Shown piece after piece: positions 57,014 through 64,000 of a stretch of DNA of 64,000 nt. The DNA is taken from assembly GCA_019239425.1 (NCBI GenBank), contig JAFAZX010000062.1, forward strand, positions 120,314-184,313, read 5' to 3'. Origin of the DNA: Acidobacteriota bacterium. Its GTDB lineage: Bacteria > Acidobacteriota > Blastocatellia > Pyrinomonadales > Pyrinomonadaceae. Each line of letters starts with the position of its first letter. Positions within the stretch are counted from its first letter, which is position 1. The notes under the pieces are model-generated. The model was not told the DNA's origin. It ran no database searches and was given only the letters and a program-made list of their open reading frames with translations. Position numbers and translations under genes: made by a program.

Positions 57014-57152
57014 GCTGGGAGCGCGGGCATCCCTGCCCGCATGAGCGCGCAGCGCGAAAGCTGAGAAGCTTTACACCGCGACGTCGAGTTAACGCGGGAG
57101 ACGGTCAGCGTGCTTTCGCACGCTTGCGGGCAGGGATGCCCGCGCTCCCAGC
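57014..57152. repeat. Palindromic repeat, family D
   Basis: Perfect 27 bp arms (GCTGGGAGCGCGGGCATCCC and so on) at 57014-57040 and 57126-57152 flank an 85 bp core. It lies between xylH and the second NTR-protein gene. Confidence 0.92.
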
Positions 57153-57193
57153 TTTAGGGGCTCTTTCCGGTGAATGCCGCTGTAAGGACAAGA

Positions 57194-57973
57194 ATGAACT
57201 TGAAGGCCGCACGGTTCCTCATCTTCGCCTGCGGGCTGTTGCTGCTCTCGTCGGCGCGCGCCGCGGCCTGCGAGTGCGTCGGCCATTCTTCGCCCGCCGA
57301 AGCCTTCGAGTCGGCGACCGCGGTCTTCGTCGGCACCGTCGTCAGCGCAAGGACTGAGGTCGAAGGCGAGTACGTCCACGGAGAGCAGACGGCCGTGCTG
57401 CGCGCCGAAGAGGTCTTCAAGGGCCTTGAGGTCGGGCACGAAATCAAGCTCTTGCAGCCCGGTGGCGACTGCTCGCCGAAGTACAAGGCGGGCCAGCGCC
57501 GCCTCTTCTACGCGAACTACGATTCGGTGACGAAGACCTGGGAGGTTTACGGCTGCGGCCGCGGCGGCGGCCTCGAATACGCGGCCGACGACCTGCTCTA
57601 CCTGCACGCGCTGCCCCGCTCGGCGCAGCGCAACCGCGTCTCGGGCGCGCTCGCGCGTTACGAGGAGGGCTTCAAGCTCGTCGGCCCCCTGGCCGGGGTC
57701 AAGGTCAGAATCAAGGGCGAAAAGAAGACCTACGAGGCCACGACGGACGCGAACGGCGTCTACGAGCTTTACGACCTGCCGGCCGGCACCTACATCATCG
57801 AGCCGGAACTGCCCCCCGGGTTGAAAGTCCACTTCCCGATGGCGTTCGGCCCGAAGAGCCACGAGGTCTGGCAAAAGGACGGCCACGCCACCACCTCGCA
57901 GGTCGGGCTGACCGAGAAGACCTGCGCGGGCTCCGACTTCGTCGTCGTCTCCGACAACAAAGGCAACGACTGA
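57194..57973 (+). CDS. Secreted NTR/TIMP-like protein with carboxypeptidase-regulatory-like domain (2)
   Basis: The 259-residue protein has a signal peptide (FLIFACGLLLLSSARAAA) followed by mature CECVGHSSPAEAFESATAVF, the NTR-like start. GGDCSPKYKAGQRRLFY and YGCGRGGG complete the cysteine pattern. A single regulatory Ig-like domain follows (VKVRIKGEKKTYEATTDANG). ATG 57194 is preferred to GTG 57170. It is a paralogue of the 40201 protein and sits upstream of the glucoamylase fusion. Confidence 0.78.
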   Translation: MNLKAARFLIFACGLLLLSSARAAACECVGHSSPAEAFESATAVFVGTVVSARTEVEGEYVHGEQTAVLRAEEVFKGLEVGHEIKLLQPGGDCSPKYKAGQRRLFYANYDSVTKTWEVYGCGRGGGLEYAADDLLYLHALPRSAQRNRVSGALARYEEGFKLVGPLAGVKVRIKGEKKTYEATTDANGVYELYDLPAGTYIIEPELPPGLKVHFPMAFGPKSHEVWQKDGHATTSQVGLTEKTCAGSDFVVVSDNKGND

Positions 57974-58015
57974 GCGCCCCTTTAGATAAACGACCCCGCC
58001 GCCCGAGACCCGCCG

Positions 58016-61000
58016 ATGACCAAGCGTAGACTCAAGCCGCTCCTCCTCGTCGCCGCCCTTCTGTCGCTCGCGGCCTTCGCCGCGCCGCCCGCTCACGTGC
58101 AGGACGGCGGCGCCCCCGGCGCCCCGGGCAAAGACGCGCACTGGCCCGGGGCGGGCAAGGAGGCCGTCGGCACTTCGAACACCGAAGGCTCGAAGGTCTG
58201 GTTCACCCTGCGCGGCGGCGTGTTGGACGAGGTCTACTACCCGACCGTGGACGTGGCGAACACGCAGACTCTCAAGTTCATAGTGGCGGGCTGCGGCGAG
58301 CCCTCGCCCTCGGGCGAAGAGGCGGCGGCGCACCGGCTCGAAATCACAGACCCGCGCTCGCTCTCCTTCCGGCAGACAAGCGAGGCGACCACCTACACGC
58401 TCCGCAAGAGCTACACGACCGACCCCGAGCGCCCCGTCGTCCTCATCGACGTTGAGTTCGAAGGGCGCTGCCGCGCCCTGCAAAGGCTCTACGTCTACTA
58501 CGACCCTTCGCTCGGCAACAGCGGCATGCACGACACGGCCTGGACGGAGGACGGCGCGCTCCTCGCCTCGGACGGCGACAAGGCTTCGGCCCTCGTCTCC
58601 AGCGAAGGTTTTAGAGAGACCTCGAACGGCTTCGCCGGGACGAGCGACGGGCTCGATGAGTTGAACAGGCAGGGCATCATCGGCAAACGTTACACGCGCG
58701 CCGCCGATGGCAACGTCGTGCAGGTCGGCGAAGTCGGCGGGCAACACACCACGCTCGCGCTCGGCTTCGGCAAGGACGCGGCCGAGGCCCTGCGCAACGC
58801 GCGCGCGTCTTTAACGAAAGGCTTCAAGCAGGCGCGCGCCGAGTACGAGCAGGGCTGGCACGATTATCTGAAGACGCTCCGGCGCGTCGAGCCGAGATAC
58901 CGCGCGCAGTACGACATGGCCGCGATGGTCTTGAAGGCGCACGAGGACAAGACCTTCCGCGGCGCGATGATCGCCTCGCTCTCCGTGCCCTGGGGCGGCG
59001 GCGCGAACGCCAACGAGGCGAACGTCGGCGGCTACCACCTCGTCTGGTCGCGCGACCTTTATCAGGTCGCGACGGCCTTCATGGCTCTGGGCGACAGGGC
59101 CTCGGCCGCGCGCGCGCTCGACTACCTCTTCCGCGTCCAGCAGAAGCCCGACGGCAGCTTCCCGCAGAACTCCTGGCTCGACGGCAGGCCCTTCTGGGGC
59201 TCGCTCCAGTTGGACGAGGTGGCCTACCCGCTCGTCCTCGCCCAACAACTCGGCCGCACAGACCGTGAGACTTACGAGAAGCACGTGCGGCCCGCCGCCG
59301 ACTTCATCGTGACGCACGGCCCCTCCACGCCGCAGGAGCGTTGGGAGGAGAAGCCGGGCCACTCGCCCTCGACCATCGCCGCGGAGATCGCGGGCCTCGT
59401 CTGCGCCGCGGAGATCGCGCGCCGCAACGGCGACGACGTCTCGTCTTCAATCTACCTCGCCGCGGCCGACGAGTTCGCGCGCAACGTCGAACGCTGGACG
59501 GCGACGACGACCGGAAAGCACGGCGACGGGAACTACTACCTCCGCCTCTCCGCCGACGAAGACCCGGACGACGGCGCGCCCTTCGACGTGGGCAACGGCG
59601 GTGGCTCCTTCGACGAGCGCGAGATCGTGGACGCGGGCTTCCTCGAACTCGTCCGCCTCGGCATCAAACAACCCCGAGACCCTCTGGTCGCGAAGAGCCT
59701 GGGCGTCATCGACAAGGTCATCAAGGTCGAGACGCCGCACGGCCCCGGCTTCTACCGCTACAACCACGACGGCTACGGCGAGATGGACGACGGGCGCGAC
59801 TGGAACTGGGACGGGAAGTACACGGGCGGCGGGCGGCTCTGGGCCTTGCTCTCGGGCGAGCGCGGGCAGTACGAGCTGTCTTTAGGCAGATGCGCCGGGG
59901 CGCTGCGCCGTCTCGACACGATGGCGGGCTTCGCCAACGAAGGCTTGATGATTCCCGAGCAGGTCTGGGACAGGACTACGAGCCCTCGGCCGTGGCTCCG
60001 CTTCGGCGAGGGAACCGGCTCGGCCACGCCGCTCGCGTGGTCGATGGCGCAGTTCATACGACTCACGACGAACCTGCAGGAAGGGCGCAACCTCGACACG
60101 CCCGACCTCGTCGCCGCGCGCTACGCCGGACAGGCTCAGCCGCCGCACGCCGACGCCGGCTTCTACTTCCCCGCGCCGGAAATCTTAGAGCGCGCGGCGG
60201 CGGGCCAGACCTTCGGCGTCCGGGGCGGCGCGCGCTTGAAGGGGAGCCGCGCCTTCCTCCTCGCGGGCGGCGAGCGGCGCGAGCTTACGCCGGACGCCGA
60301 AGGGCGCTTCAACTTCGAGCTGAAGGCCGAGCGCGGCGCGAACGCGGTTGTCGTCGCGCTCGTCTCGCCGACGGGCGCCACATACTTCCGCCGCGTGTCG
60401 GTCAACGGCCTCGCGCCCGAAGAGCTTGAGAAGGCCGAGCGCGAACTCTACCCTTCTGACTCCGCCGAGCGTGTGAAGTCGGCGCGGGTCTCGCCCCTGA
60501 TCGACGCAGACGGCGCGACCTTCGTCTACCGCGGCGCCGCCAGGCGCGTCGAGGTCGTGGGCGACTTCACCGGCTGGGCGCCCGCGGGCCTCCTGCTGCG
60601 CGACGTTCCCGGCACGACGAATCTCAAGTTCATTCGCCTCAAGTTCCCCGCGGCCGCGCGCCTCGAATACAAGCTCGTCGCGGACGGCGAGTGGCTGCTC
60701 GACCCGCTCAACCCGAACAGGAACGACAACGGCGTCGGCGGCGAGAACTCGAACTTCAACGGCCCCGCCTACCGCCCCGCCCCGACCGCCGCCCGAAGCA
60801 GCGCACTACGCGGCCGTCTCGAACAACTCCAACTGCCCGGCGGCGACAGGCACAAGGTTCAGGTCTACCTCCCGCCCGGCTACGCCAAGGGGCGCGCGCG
60901 CTACCCGGTGCTCTACGCGCAGGACGGCACGCAGTTCGTCGAACTCGGCCGCGTCGCCGAGACCGCCGAACGCTTGATCACGGAGCGCAAGGTCGCGCCC

Positions 61001-61489
61001 TTCATCGTCGTCTTCGTAGACCCGCTCGACCGCATGAAGGAGTATTGGGCCGACGACGCGTTCGCCGACTGGATGGCGCGCACGCTCGTCCCCTTCGTGG
61101 ACGCGCGCTACCGCACGCGCGCGGTGCGCGACGCGCGCGCCGTCACGGGCGCGAGCCTCGGCGGCGTCATCTCCGTCTGGGCGGCGCTGCGCCACCCCGA
61201 GACCTTCGCGCGCGTCGCCGGCTTCTCCACCTCCTTCCAGATCGACGAGGAGCGCGTCCTCTCGGCGCTGGCGAAACTGGACGGCGAGTCTCGCCGCCGC
61301 TACCCGCTGCGCTTCTACCTCGACGCCGGCCGCTACGAGCCGCCCATCTTCGAGACCACGCGCCGCGCCAACCTCATCCTGCGCGCCCGCGGCTACCCGG
61401 TCACCCACCGCGAGGCGCCCGTCGGCCACAACTACACCGCCTGGCGCGACCGCCTCCCCGACGCCCTCATCGCGCTGTGGGCGAAGTGA
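58016..61489 (+). CDS. Secreted glucodextranase/glucoamylase (GH15) - CBM48-like - esterase fusion
   Basis: The 1,157-residue protein has a signal peptide (KPLLLVAALLSLAAFAAPPA). Residues ~35-290 match the glucodextranase N-domain (GKEAVGTSNTEGSKVWFTLR; EVYYPTVDVANTQTL). The GH15 (alpha/alpha)6 catalytic part follows to ~690 (GGYHLVWSRDLYQVATAFMA; DGSFPQNSWLDGRPFW; GRLWALLSGERGQYEL). A beta domain, then a CBM48/isoamylase-N-like module (~815-905, VEVVGDFTGW, LEYKLVADGEWLLDPLN) precede an esterase-D-type alpha/beta-hydrolase (~915-1157) with Ser1047 in TGASLGGVIS and His in VGHNYTAWRD. It should release glucose and remove esters from a decorated glucan. Confidence 0.87.
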   Translation: MTKRRLKPLLLVAALLSLAAFAAPPAHVQDGGAPGAPGKDAHWPGAGKEAVGTSNTEGSKVWFTLRGGVLDEVYYPTVDVANTQTLKFIVAGCGEPSPSGEEAAAHRLEITDPRSLSFRQTSEATTYTLRKSYTTDPERPVVLIDVEFEGRCRALQRLYVYYDPSLGNSGMHDTAWTEDGALLASDGDKASALVSSEGFRETSNGFAGTSDGLDELNRQGIIGKRYTRAADGNVVQVGEVGGQHTTLALGFGKDAAEALRNARASLTKGFKQARAEYEQGWHDYLKTLRRVEPRYRAQYDMAAMVLKAHEDKTFRGAMIASLSVPWGGGANANEANVGGYHLVWSRDLYQVATAFMALGDRASAARALDYLFRVQQKPDGSFPQNSWLDGRPFWGSLQLDEVAYPLVLAQQLGRTDRETYEKHVRPAADFIVTHGPSTPQERWEEKPGHSPSTIAAEIAGLVCAAEIARRNGDDVSSSIYLAAADEFARNVERWTATTTGKHGDGNYYLRLSADEDPDDGAPFDVGNGGGSFDEREIVDAGFLELVRLGIKQPRDPLVAKSLGVIDKVIKVETPHGPGFYRYNHDGYGEMDDGRDWNWDGKYTGGGRLWALLSGERGQYELSLGRCAGALRRLDTMAGFANEGLMIPEQVWDRTTSPRPWLRFGEGTGSATPLAWSMAQFIRLTTNLQEGRNLDTPDLVAARYAGQAQPPHADAGFYFPAPEILERAAAGQTFGVRGGARLKGSRAFLLAGGERRELTPDAEGRFNFELKAERGANAVVVALVSPTGATYFRRVSVNGLAPEELEKAERELYPSDSAERVKSARVSPLIDADGATFVYRGAARRVEVVGDFTGWAPAGLLLRDVPGTTNLKFIRLKFPAAARLEYKLVADGEWLLDPLNPNRNDNGVGGENSNFNGPAYRPAPTAARSSALRGRLEQLQLPGGDRHKVQVYLPPGYAKGRARYPVLYAQDGTQFVELGRVAETAERLITERKVAPFIVVFVDPLDRMKEYWADDAFADWMARTLVPFVDARYRTRAVRDARAVTGASLGGVISVWAALRHPETFARVAGFSTSFQIDEERVLSALAKLDGESRRRYPLRFYLDAGRYEPPIFETTRRANLILRARGYPVTHREAPVGHNYTAWRDRLPDALIALWAK

Positions 61490-61529
61490 TTAGACCGATT
61501 GAGTAATTAAGGCCTGAGGTTCTGCCGCT

Positions 61530-62045
61530 TTAGTCGTCGGTGAGGAAATCCCACCGCCCGCCGTTCTTGAGGTATGAGACGGTCGCTTGACTGACGCCGA
61601 AGTGTAGAGCAATTTCATATTGGCGGAGATGACATCGCCCGCTGGCCTTATCGGCCAGCATCCGCTTGATAGCCTTCACCGTCTGGCGCGTGAGTTTCGC
61701 CTTGCCGTTTGTCTCCCCGTACATCTTTCGCACGCGGCCTCTGCGTGATGTGTCGTTGCCGTTGTCTTTAGCTGTGCCTTGATATAGGTGCTTGGGGTTA
61801 ACACACAGACGCACGTCGCACTTGTGCAAGACCATCAACGATTCATCGATGCGGCCGTGCTCTAAAAAATAGGCGACGCGGTGAACCTTTAGCTCCCGGC
61901 CATTTAGGCAAATGGCACCATAGCCCGTTCGCTGCTTAACGTAGCCAGTCCAAATCCAGCAGGCGTCCTCGCCGCCGGAACGATCAACGTGGAACAGGAA
62001 TTTGTATAGTTGCGCCCAGTGAAGTTTGGGAATGTACTTTGCCAC
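61530..62045 (-). CDS. HNH endonuclease with C-terminal helix-turn-helix (phage/homing type)
   Basis: The ~171-residue protein has the HNH_3 core CWIWTGYVKQRTGYGAICLN, VHRVAYF, LHKCDVRLCVNPKHLYQGTA and DN. A basic linker (GETNGKAKLTRQTVKAIKRM) leads to a helix-turn-helix (IALHFGVSQATVSYLKNGGR). GTG 62045 is chosen: upstream in-frame codons fall inside tRNA-Val, and AAAGG lies ahead. The region is AT-richer than neighbours, a sign of transfer. A 9 bp hairpin covers the start codon. Such genes are usually found in phages or as free-standing homing endonucleases. Confidence 0.78.
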   Translation of the reverse strand: MAKYIPKLHWAQLYKFLFHVDRSGGEDACWIWTGYVKQRTGYGAICLNGRELKVHRVAYFLEHGRIDESLMVLHKCDVRLCVNPKHLYQGTAKDNGNDTSRRGRVRKMYGETNGKAKLTRQTVKAIKRMLADKASGRCHLRQYEIALHFGVSQATVSYLKNGGRWDFLTDD

Positions 62046-62069
62046 GAGAATGACCTTTCGTCTCGTGGC
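62041..62069 (-). promoter_or_regulatory. Hairpin over the HNH start codon
   Basis: GCCACGAGA and TCTCGTGGC form a perfect 9 bp stem around 11 bases. On the minus strand the AAAGG ribosome-binding sequence is in the loop and the GTG start is in the stem, so it could limit translation. Confidence 0.5.
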
Positions 62070-62084
62070 GGCGAGAAGGGAAAA

Positions 62085-62159
62085 TGCCCGCTGAAGGACT
62101 CGAACCTTCGAAACCTCTCGCGTGTGAAGCGAGCGCTCTACCAACTGAGCTAAGCGGGC
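62085..62159 (-). tRNA. tRNA-Val (CAC)
   Basis: The minus strand folds as a standard class I tRNA: acceptor GCCCGCT/AGCGGGC, T8 A9, D arm GCTCAGTTGGTAGAGC, anticodon stem CTCGC/GCGAG with loop TTCACAC (anticodon CAC), and T arm GGTTCGAGTCC (stem AAGGTTCGAGTCCTT). CCA is not encoded; A73 is. It lies 40 bases upstream of the HNH gene start. Confidence 0.93.
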
Positions 62160-62259
62160 CTGCCGTGTAACGGAAGCGAGATGCTAACAAAGCGCGCGCG
62201 CGAGCGTCAAGCGGGGTGGCCTGACGCTCGCGCGTGTGCTGGTTCGAGGAGGTTGCGGA

Positions 62260-62739
62260 TCAGCCCCCACCGGCCGGCGGGTCTTCGGGGCCGGCGGGCT
62301 TGTCGGCGTTGGTGGTCGGGGCGCCGACGTCCGAGCCGCTGTAGAAGAAGCGGTTGCCGGTCGCGGTCAGGCCCGTCGGCTTCTGCGGGTCGGCGTTGAC
62401 GGAGTAGGCGGGCGGCTGGTTGCCCGACTTGGCCGTCAGCACCAGCCGGAAGATGTAGCCGTCCACCAGAGGCGCGTCGCCCGCGAAGCGCTTGTCGAGG
62501 TAGCCGCCCTGCGAGAGCTGGTCGAAGGTGCCGTAGCTCGTCCGGTTCTTGGTGTTGTAGTAGGTGACCTGGGCGGTGGAGATGCGCTGGAGGTGCGTGA
62601 TGGCGGCGGCCTCGTTGGTCGAGCGCACGCTCGCCTGCCACGCGGGGATGCCGATGGCGACGAGGATGCCGATGATCGAGATGACGATCATCAGCTCGAC
62701 GAGCGAAAACCCCCGCTGGCTCTTCTTGTCTGTTCTCAT
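62260..62739 (-). CDS. Type IV pilin (PilA-like)
   Basis: The 159-residue protein has a prepilin signal: short basic leader, cleavage site QRG|FSLVELMIVISIIGILVAIG, with Glu5 of the mature protein. The rest is a pilin headgroup with TYYNTKNRTSYGTFDQLSQG and no cysteines. It is assembled by the type IV pilus machinery, not in this window. ATG 62739 is used; TTG 62748 is an alternative. Confidence 0.88.
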   Translation of the reverse strand: MRTDKKSQRGFSLVELMIVISIIGILVAIGIPAWQASVRSTNEAAAITHLQRISTAQVTYYNTKNRTSYGTFDQLSQGGYLDKRFAGDAPLVDGYIFRLVLTAKSGNQPPAYSVNADPQKPTGLTATGNRFFYSGSDVGAPTTNADKPAGPEDPPAGGG

Positions 62740-62888
62740 CAGTTTCAAAACCTCGCTGCCCCGTAGTACACGTGCCGGCGCGGGCCGAGTTCCAAGAAAA
62801 GGGCGGGAAGTACGGCGCCGGTGGGTCGGCCTGCCAGGGCGGGAAGAATTTTACTACACGGAACTGACCAAGTCACACGGGCATCAAA

Positions 62889-62973
62889 GGAAGGGTGTTG
62901 GGTGTTAGGTTTTAGGTGCTGGTTAAAAACAGAGTCTTCCCCAACACCCAACACCTAGCACCCAACACCCTTT
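62889..62973. repeat. Palindromic repeat, family A copy 5
   Basis: Arms AAGGGTGTTGGGTGTTAGGT and inverse flank GTTAAAAACAGAGTCTT. It lies in the divergent gap between the pilin and MoxR genes. Confidence 0.88.
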
Positions 62974-62983
62974 ACCCTTTAGA

Positions 62984-63988
62984 ATGGTTCGGCGCATGAG
63001 AAATCTCCACACGGCGGGCAGGGAAGAGAGTACGGTGTCGGCGGCCGAGGCGGCCGAGCGTGTCGGGCGGCTGCGCGCCGCGGTCGAGCGCGTCATCCGC
63101 GGCAAGCCCGAGGCCGTCCGCCTCGCGACGGTCACGCTCCTGGCCGGCGGCCACCTCCTCGTCGAAGACGTGCCGGGCGTCGGCAAGACCACGCTCGCGC
63201 AGGCGCTCGCCCGCGCCATCGACTGCGCCTTCCAGCGCATCCAGTTCACCTCCGACCTCCTGCCCTCGGACGTGATCGGCCTCTCGGTCTACGACGAGCG
63301 CGCGGGCTCTTTCGAGTTCAAGCAAGGCCCCATCTTCGCCAACATCGTCCTCGCCGACGAGATCAACCGCACGACGCCCAAGACGCAGTCGGCGCTCCTC
63401 GAGGCGATGGCCGAGGGGCACGTCACGGTCGAGGGCGTGACCTACCGCCTGCGCGCGCCCTTCATGGTCGTCGCCACGCAGAACCCGGTCGAGCACCACG
63501 GCACTTACCCCCTGCCCGAGTCGCAGGTCGACCGCTTCATGCTGCGCATCCGCGTCGGCTACCCCGCGCCCGACGTGGAGAAGGAGATTCTGCGCGACCG
63601 CGAGCACGGCGACCCGCTCGACGCCCTGCGCCCCGTCATGTCGGGCGACGAAGTCGTCGAGTTGCAGCGGGCGGTGCAGAACGTCTCGGTGGACGACGCG
63701 CTCGTCGATTACCTGATGCGCGTCGTCGCGGCCACGCGCGAGTCCGAGACCTTAGACCTGGGCGTGAGCCCGCGCGGCACGCTCGCGCTCTTCCGCGCCG
63801 CGCAGGCGTTCGCGCTCACGGAGGGGCGCGACTACTGCCTGCCCGACGACATCAAAGGGCTGCTCCTCCCCGTCTTCGCGCACCGCCTCGTCGTCAACTC
63901 GCGCTTCTCCTCCTCGCTCCACCGCCGCAGCGACGAGGCCGAAGAAGTCCTCCGCGAGATCATGAAGACCGTCAGCGTCCCCCTCTGA
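62984..63988 (+). CDS. MoxR-family AAA ATPase
   Basis: The 334-residue protein has Walker A VPGVGKTTLAQALARAI, Walker B NIVLADEINRTTPKTQSALL, sensor ATQNPVEHHGTYPLPESQVD and the C-terminal lid region SPRGTLALFRAAQAFALTEG. MoxR ATPases are chaperones, usually beside DUF58 and VWA genes, which would lie beyond the window. ATG 62984 or 62996 may be the start. A family A repeat begins right after the stop. Confidence 0.92.
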   Translation: MVRRMRNLHTAGREESTVSAAEAAERVGRLRAAVERVIRGKPEAVRLATVTLLAGGHLLVEDVPGVGKTTLAQALARAIDCAFQRIQFTSDLLPSDVIGLSVYDERAGSFEFKQGPIFANIVLADEINRTTPKTQSALLEAMAEGHVTVEGVTYRLRAPFMVVATQNPVEHHGTYPLPESQVDRFMLRIRVGYPAPDVEKEILRDREHGDPLDALRPVMSGDEVVELQRAVQNVSVDDALVDYLMRVVAATRESETLDLGVSPRGTLALFRAAQAFALTEGRDYCLPDDIKGLLLPVFAHRLVVNSRFSSSLHRRSDEAEEVLREIMKTVSVPL

Positions 63989-63989
63989 A

Positions 63990-64000
63990 GGGGTGCTGGG
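63990..64000. repeat. Start of a further family A repeat (cut by window end)
   Basis: GGGGTGCTGGG matches the first bases of a family A arm immediately after the MoxR stop. Confidence 0.55.

Noticed and set aside
61984..62190. Small minus-strand frame over tRNA-Val
   Set aside because: It reads through the tRNA gene and shows no family similarity.

Overview
The window is GC-rich, densely coding DNA from a Gram-negative bacterium. LpxK and WaaA (lipid A and Kdo assembly), a Wzt-type O-antigen exporter ATPase, two very large TonB-dependent receptors with carboxypeptidase-regulatory-like N-termini, DUF4214 modules and a bacterial NTR/TIMP-like family together suggest an Acidobacteriota chromosome, probably of the Blastocatellia type. 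That placement rests on gene content and is an inference. There is no rRNA, CRISPR array or intact transposase.

Layout. 1-7.7 kb holds cell-surface polysaccharide genes: the end of a membrane protein, a GT4 glycosyltransferase, a methyltransferase, a coiled-coil protein and Wzt. A MazF/PemK toxin-antitoxin pair and an AT-richer gap with an odd tRNA interrupt them. 7.9-14.2 kb holds a Ser/Thr kinase, lpxK, waaA, efp, dodecin and a SprT-like protein. 14.6-20 kb is the heat-shock operon hrcA-grpE-dnaK-dnaJ, with promoter-like sequences upstream. 20.1-25 kb holds a PreP-like M16 protease and a nitrilase-superfamily amidase. 25-28.9 kb is the first TonB receptor. 29-43 kb is a starch/maltodextrin locus: a TPR protein, cytochrome c, three secreted GH13 enzymes, MalQ, an SDR, a sugar-type MFS transporter, an NTR-domain protein and a signal-peptidase-I homologue that lacks both catalytic residues. 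43-52 kb holds a TolB-propeller/DUF4214 protein, a GH144-like glucanase, a second TPR protein and the second TonB receptor. 52.5-61.5 kb is a xylose-type ABC transporter (xylF-xylG-small gene-xylH), a second NTR protein and a 1,157-residue glucoamylase-CBM-esterase fusion. 61.5-64 kb holds an HNH endonuclease gene abutting tRNA-Val, a type IV pilin and a MoxR ATPase.

How the genes work together. The 29-43 kb and 52-61 kb blocks read as one carbohydrate-scavenging programme. TonB receptors would bring material across the outer membrane. Secreted GH13, GH15 and GH144 enzymes would trim alpha- and beta-glucans. The MFS and ABC transporters would import sugars, and cytosolic MalQ would remodel maltodextrins.

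The most unusual large-scale feature is a set of at least seven families of long perfect or near-perfect inverted repeats (labelled A-F and H here). They sit almost only at gene ends. At least five genes take their last codons and stop from a repeat, and four more have a stop codon at the repeat edge. Family B looks like a MITE: 31-41 bp arms, a roughly 55 bp core with a conserved subterminal motif, and compensatory changes between copies. Other points of interest are the catalytically dead signal peptidase in the starch operon, the 108-nt tRNA with anticodon GAG and serine-type features, and the glucoamylase-esterase fusion.
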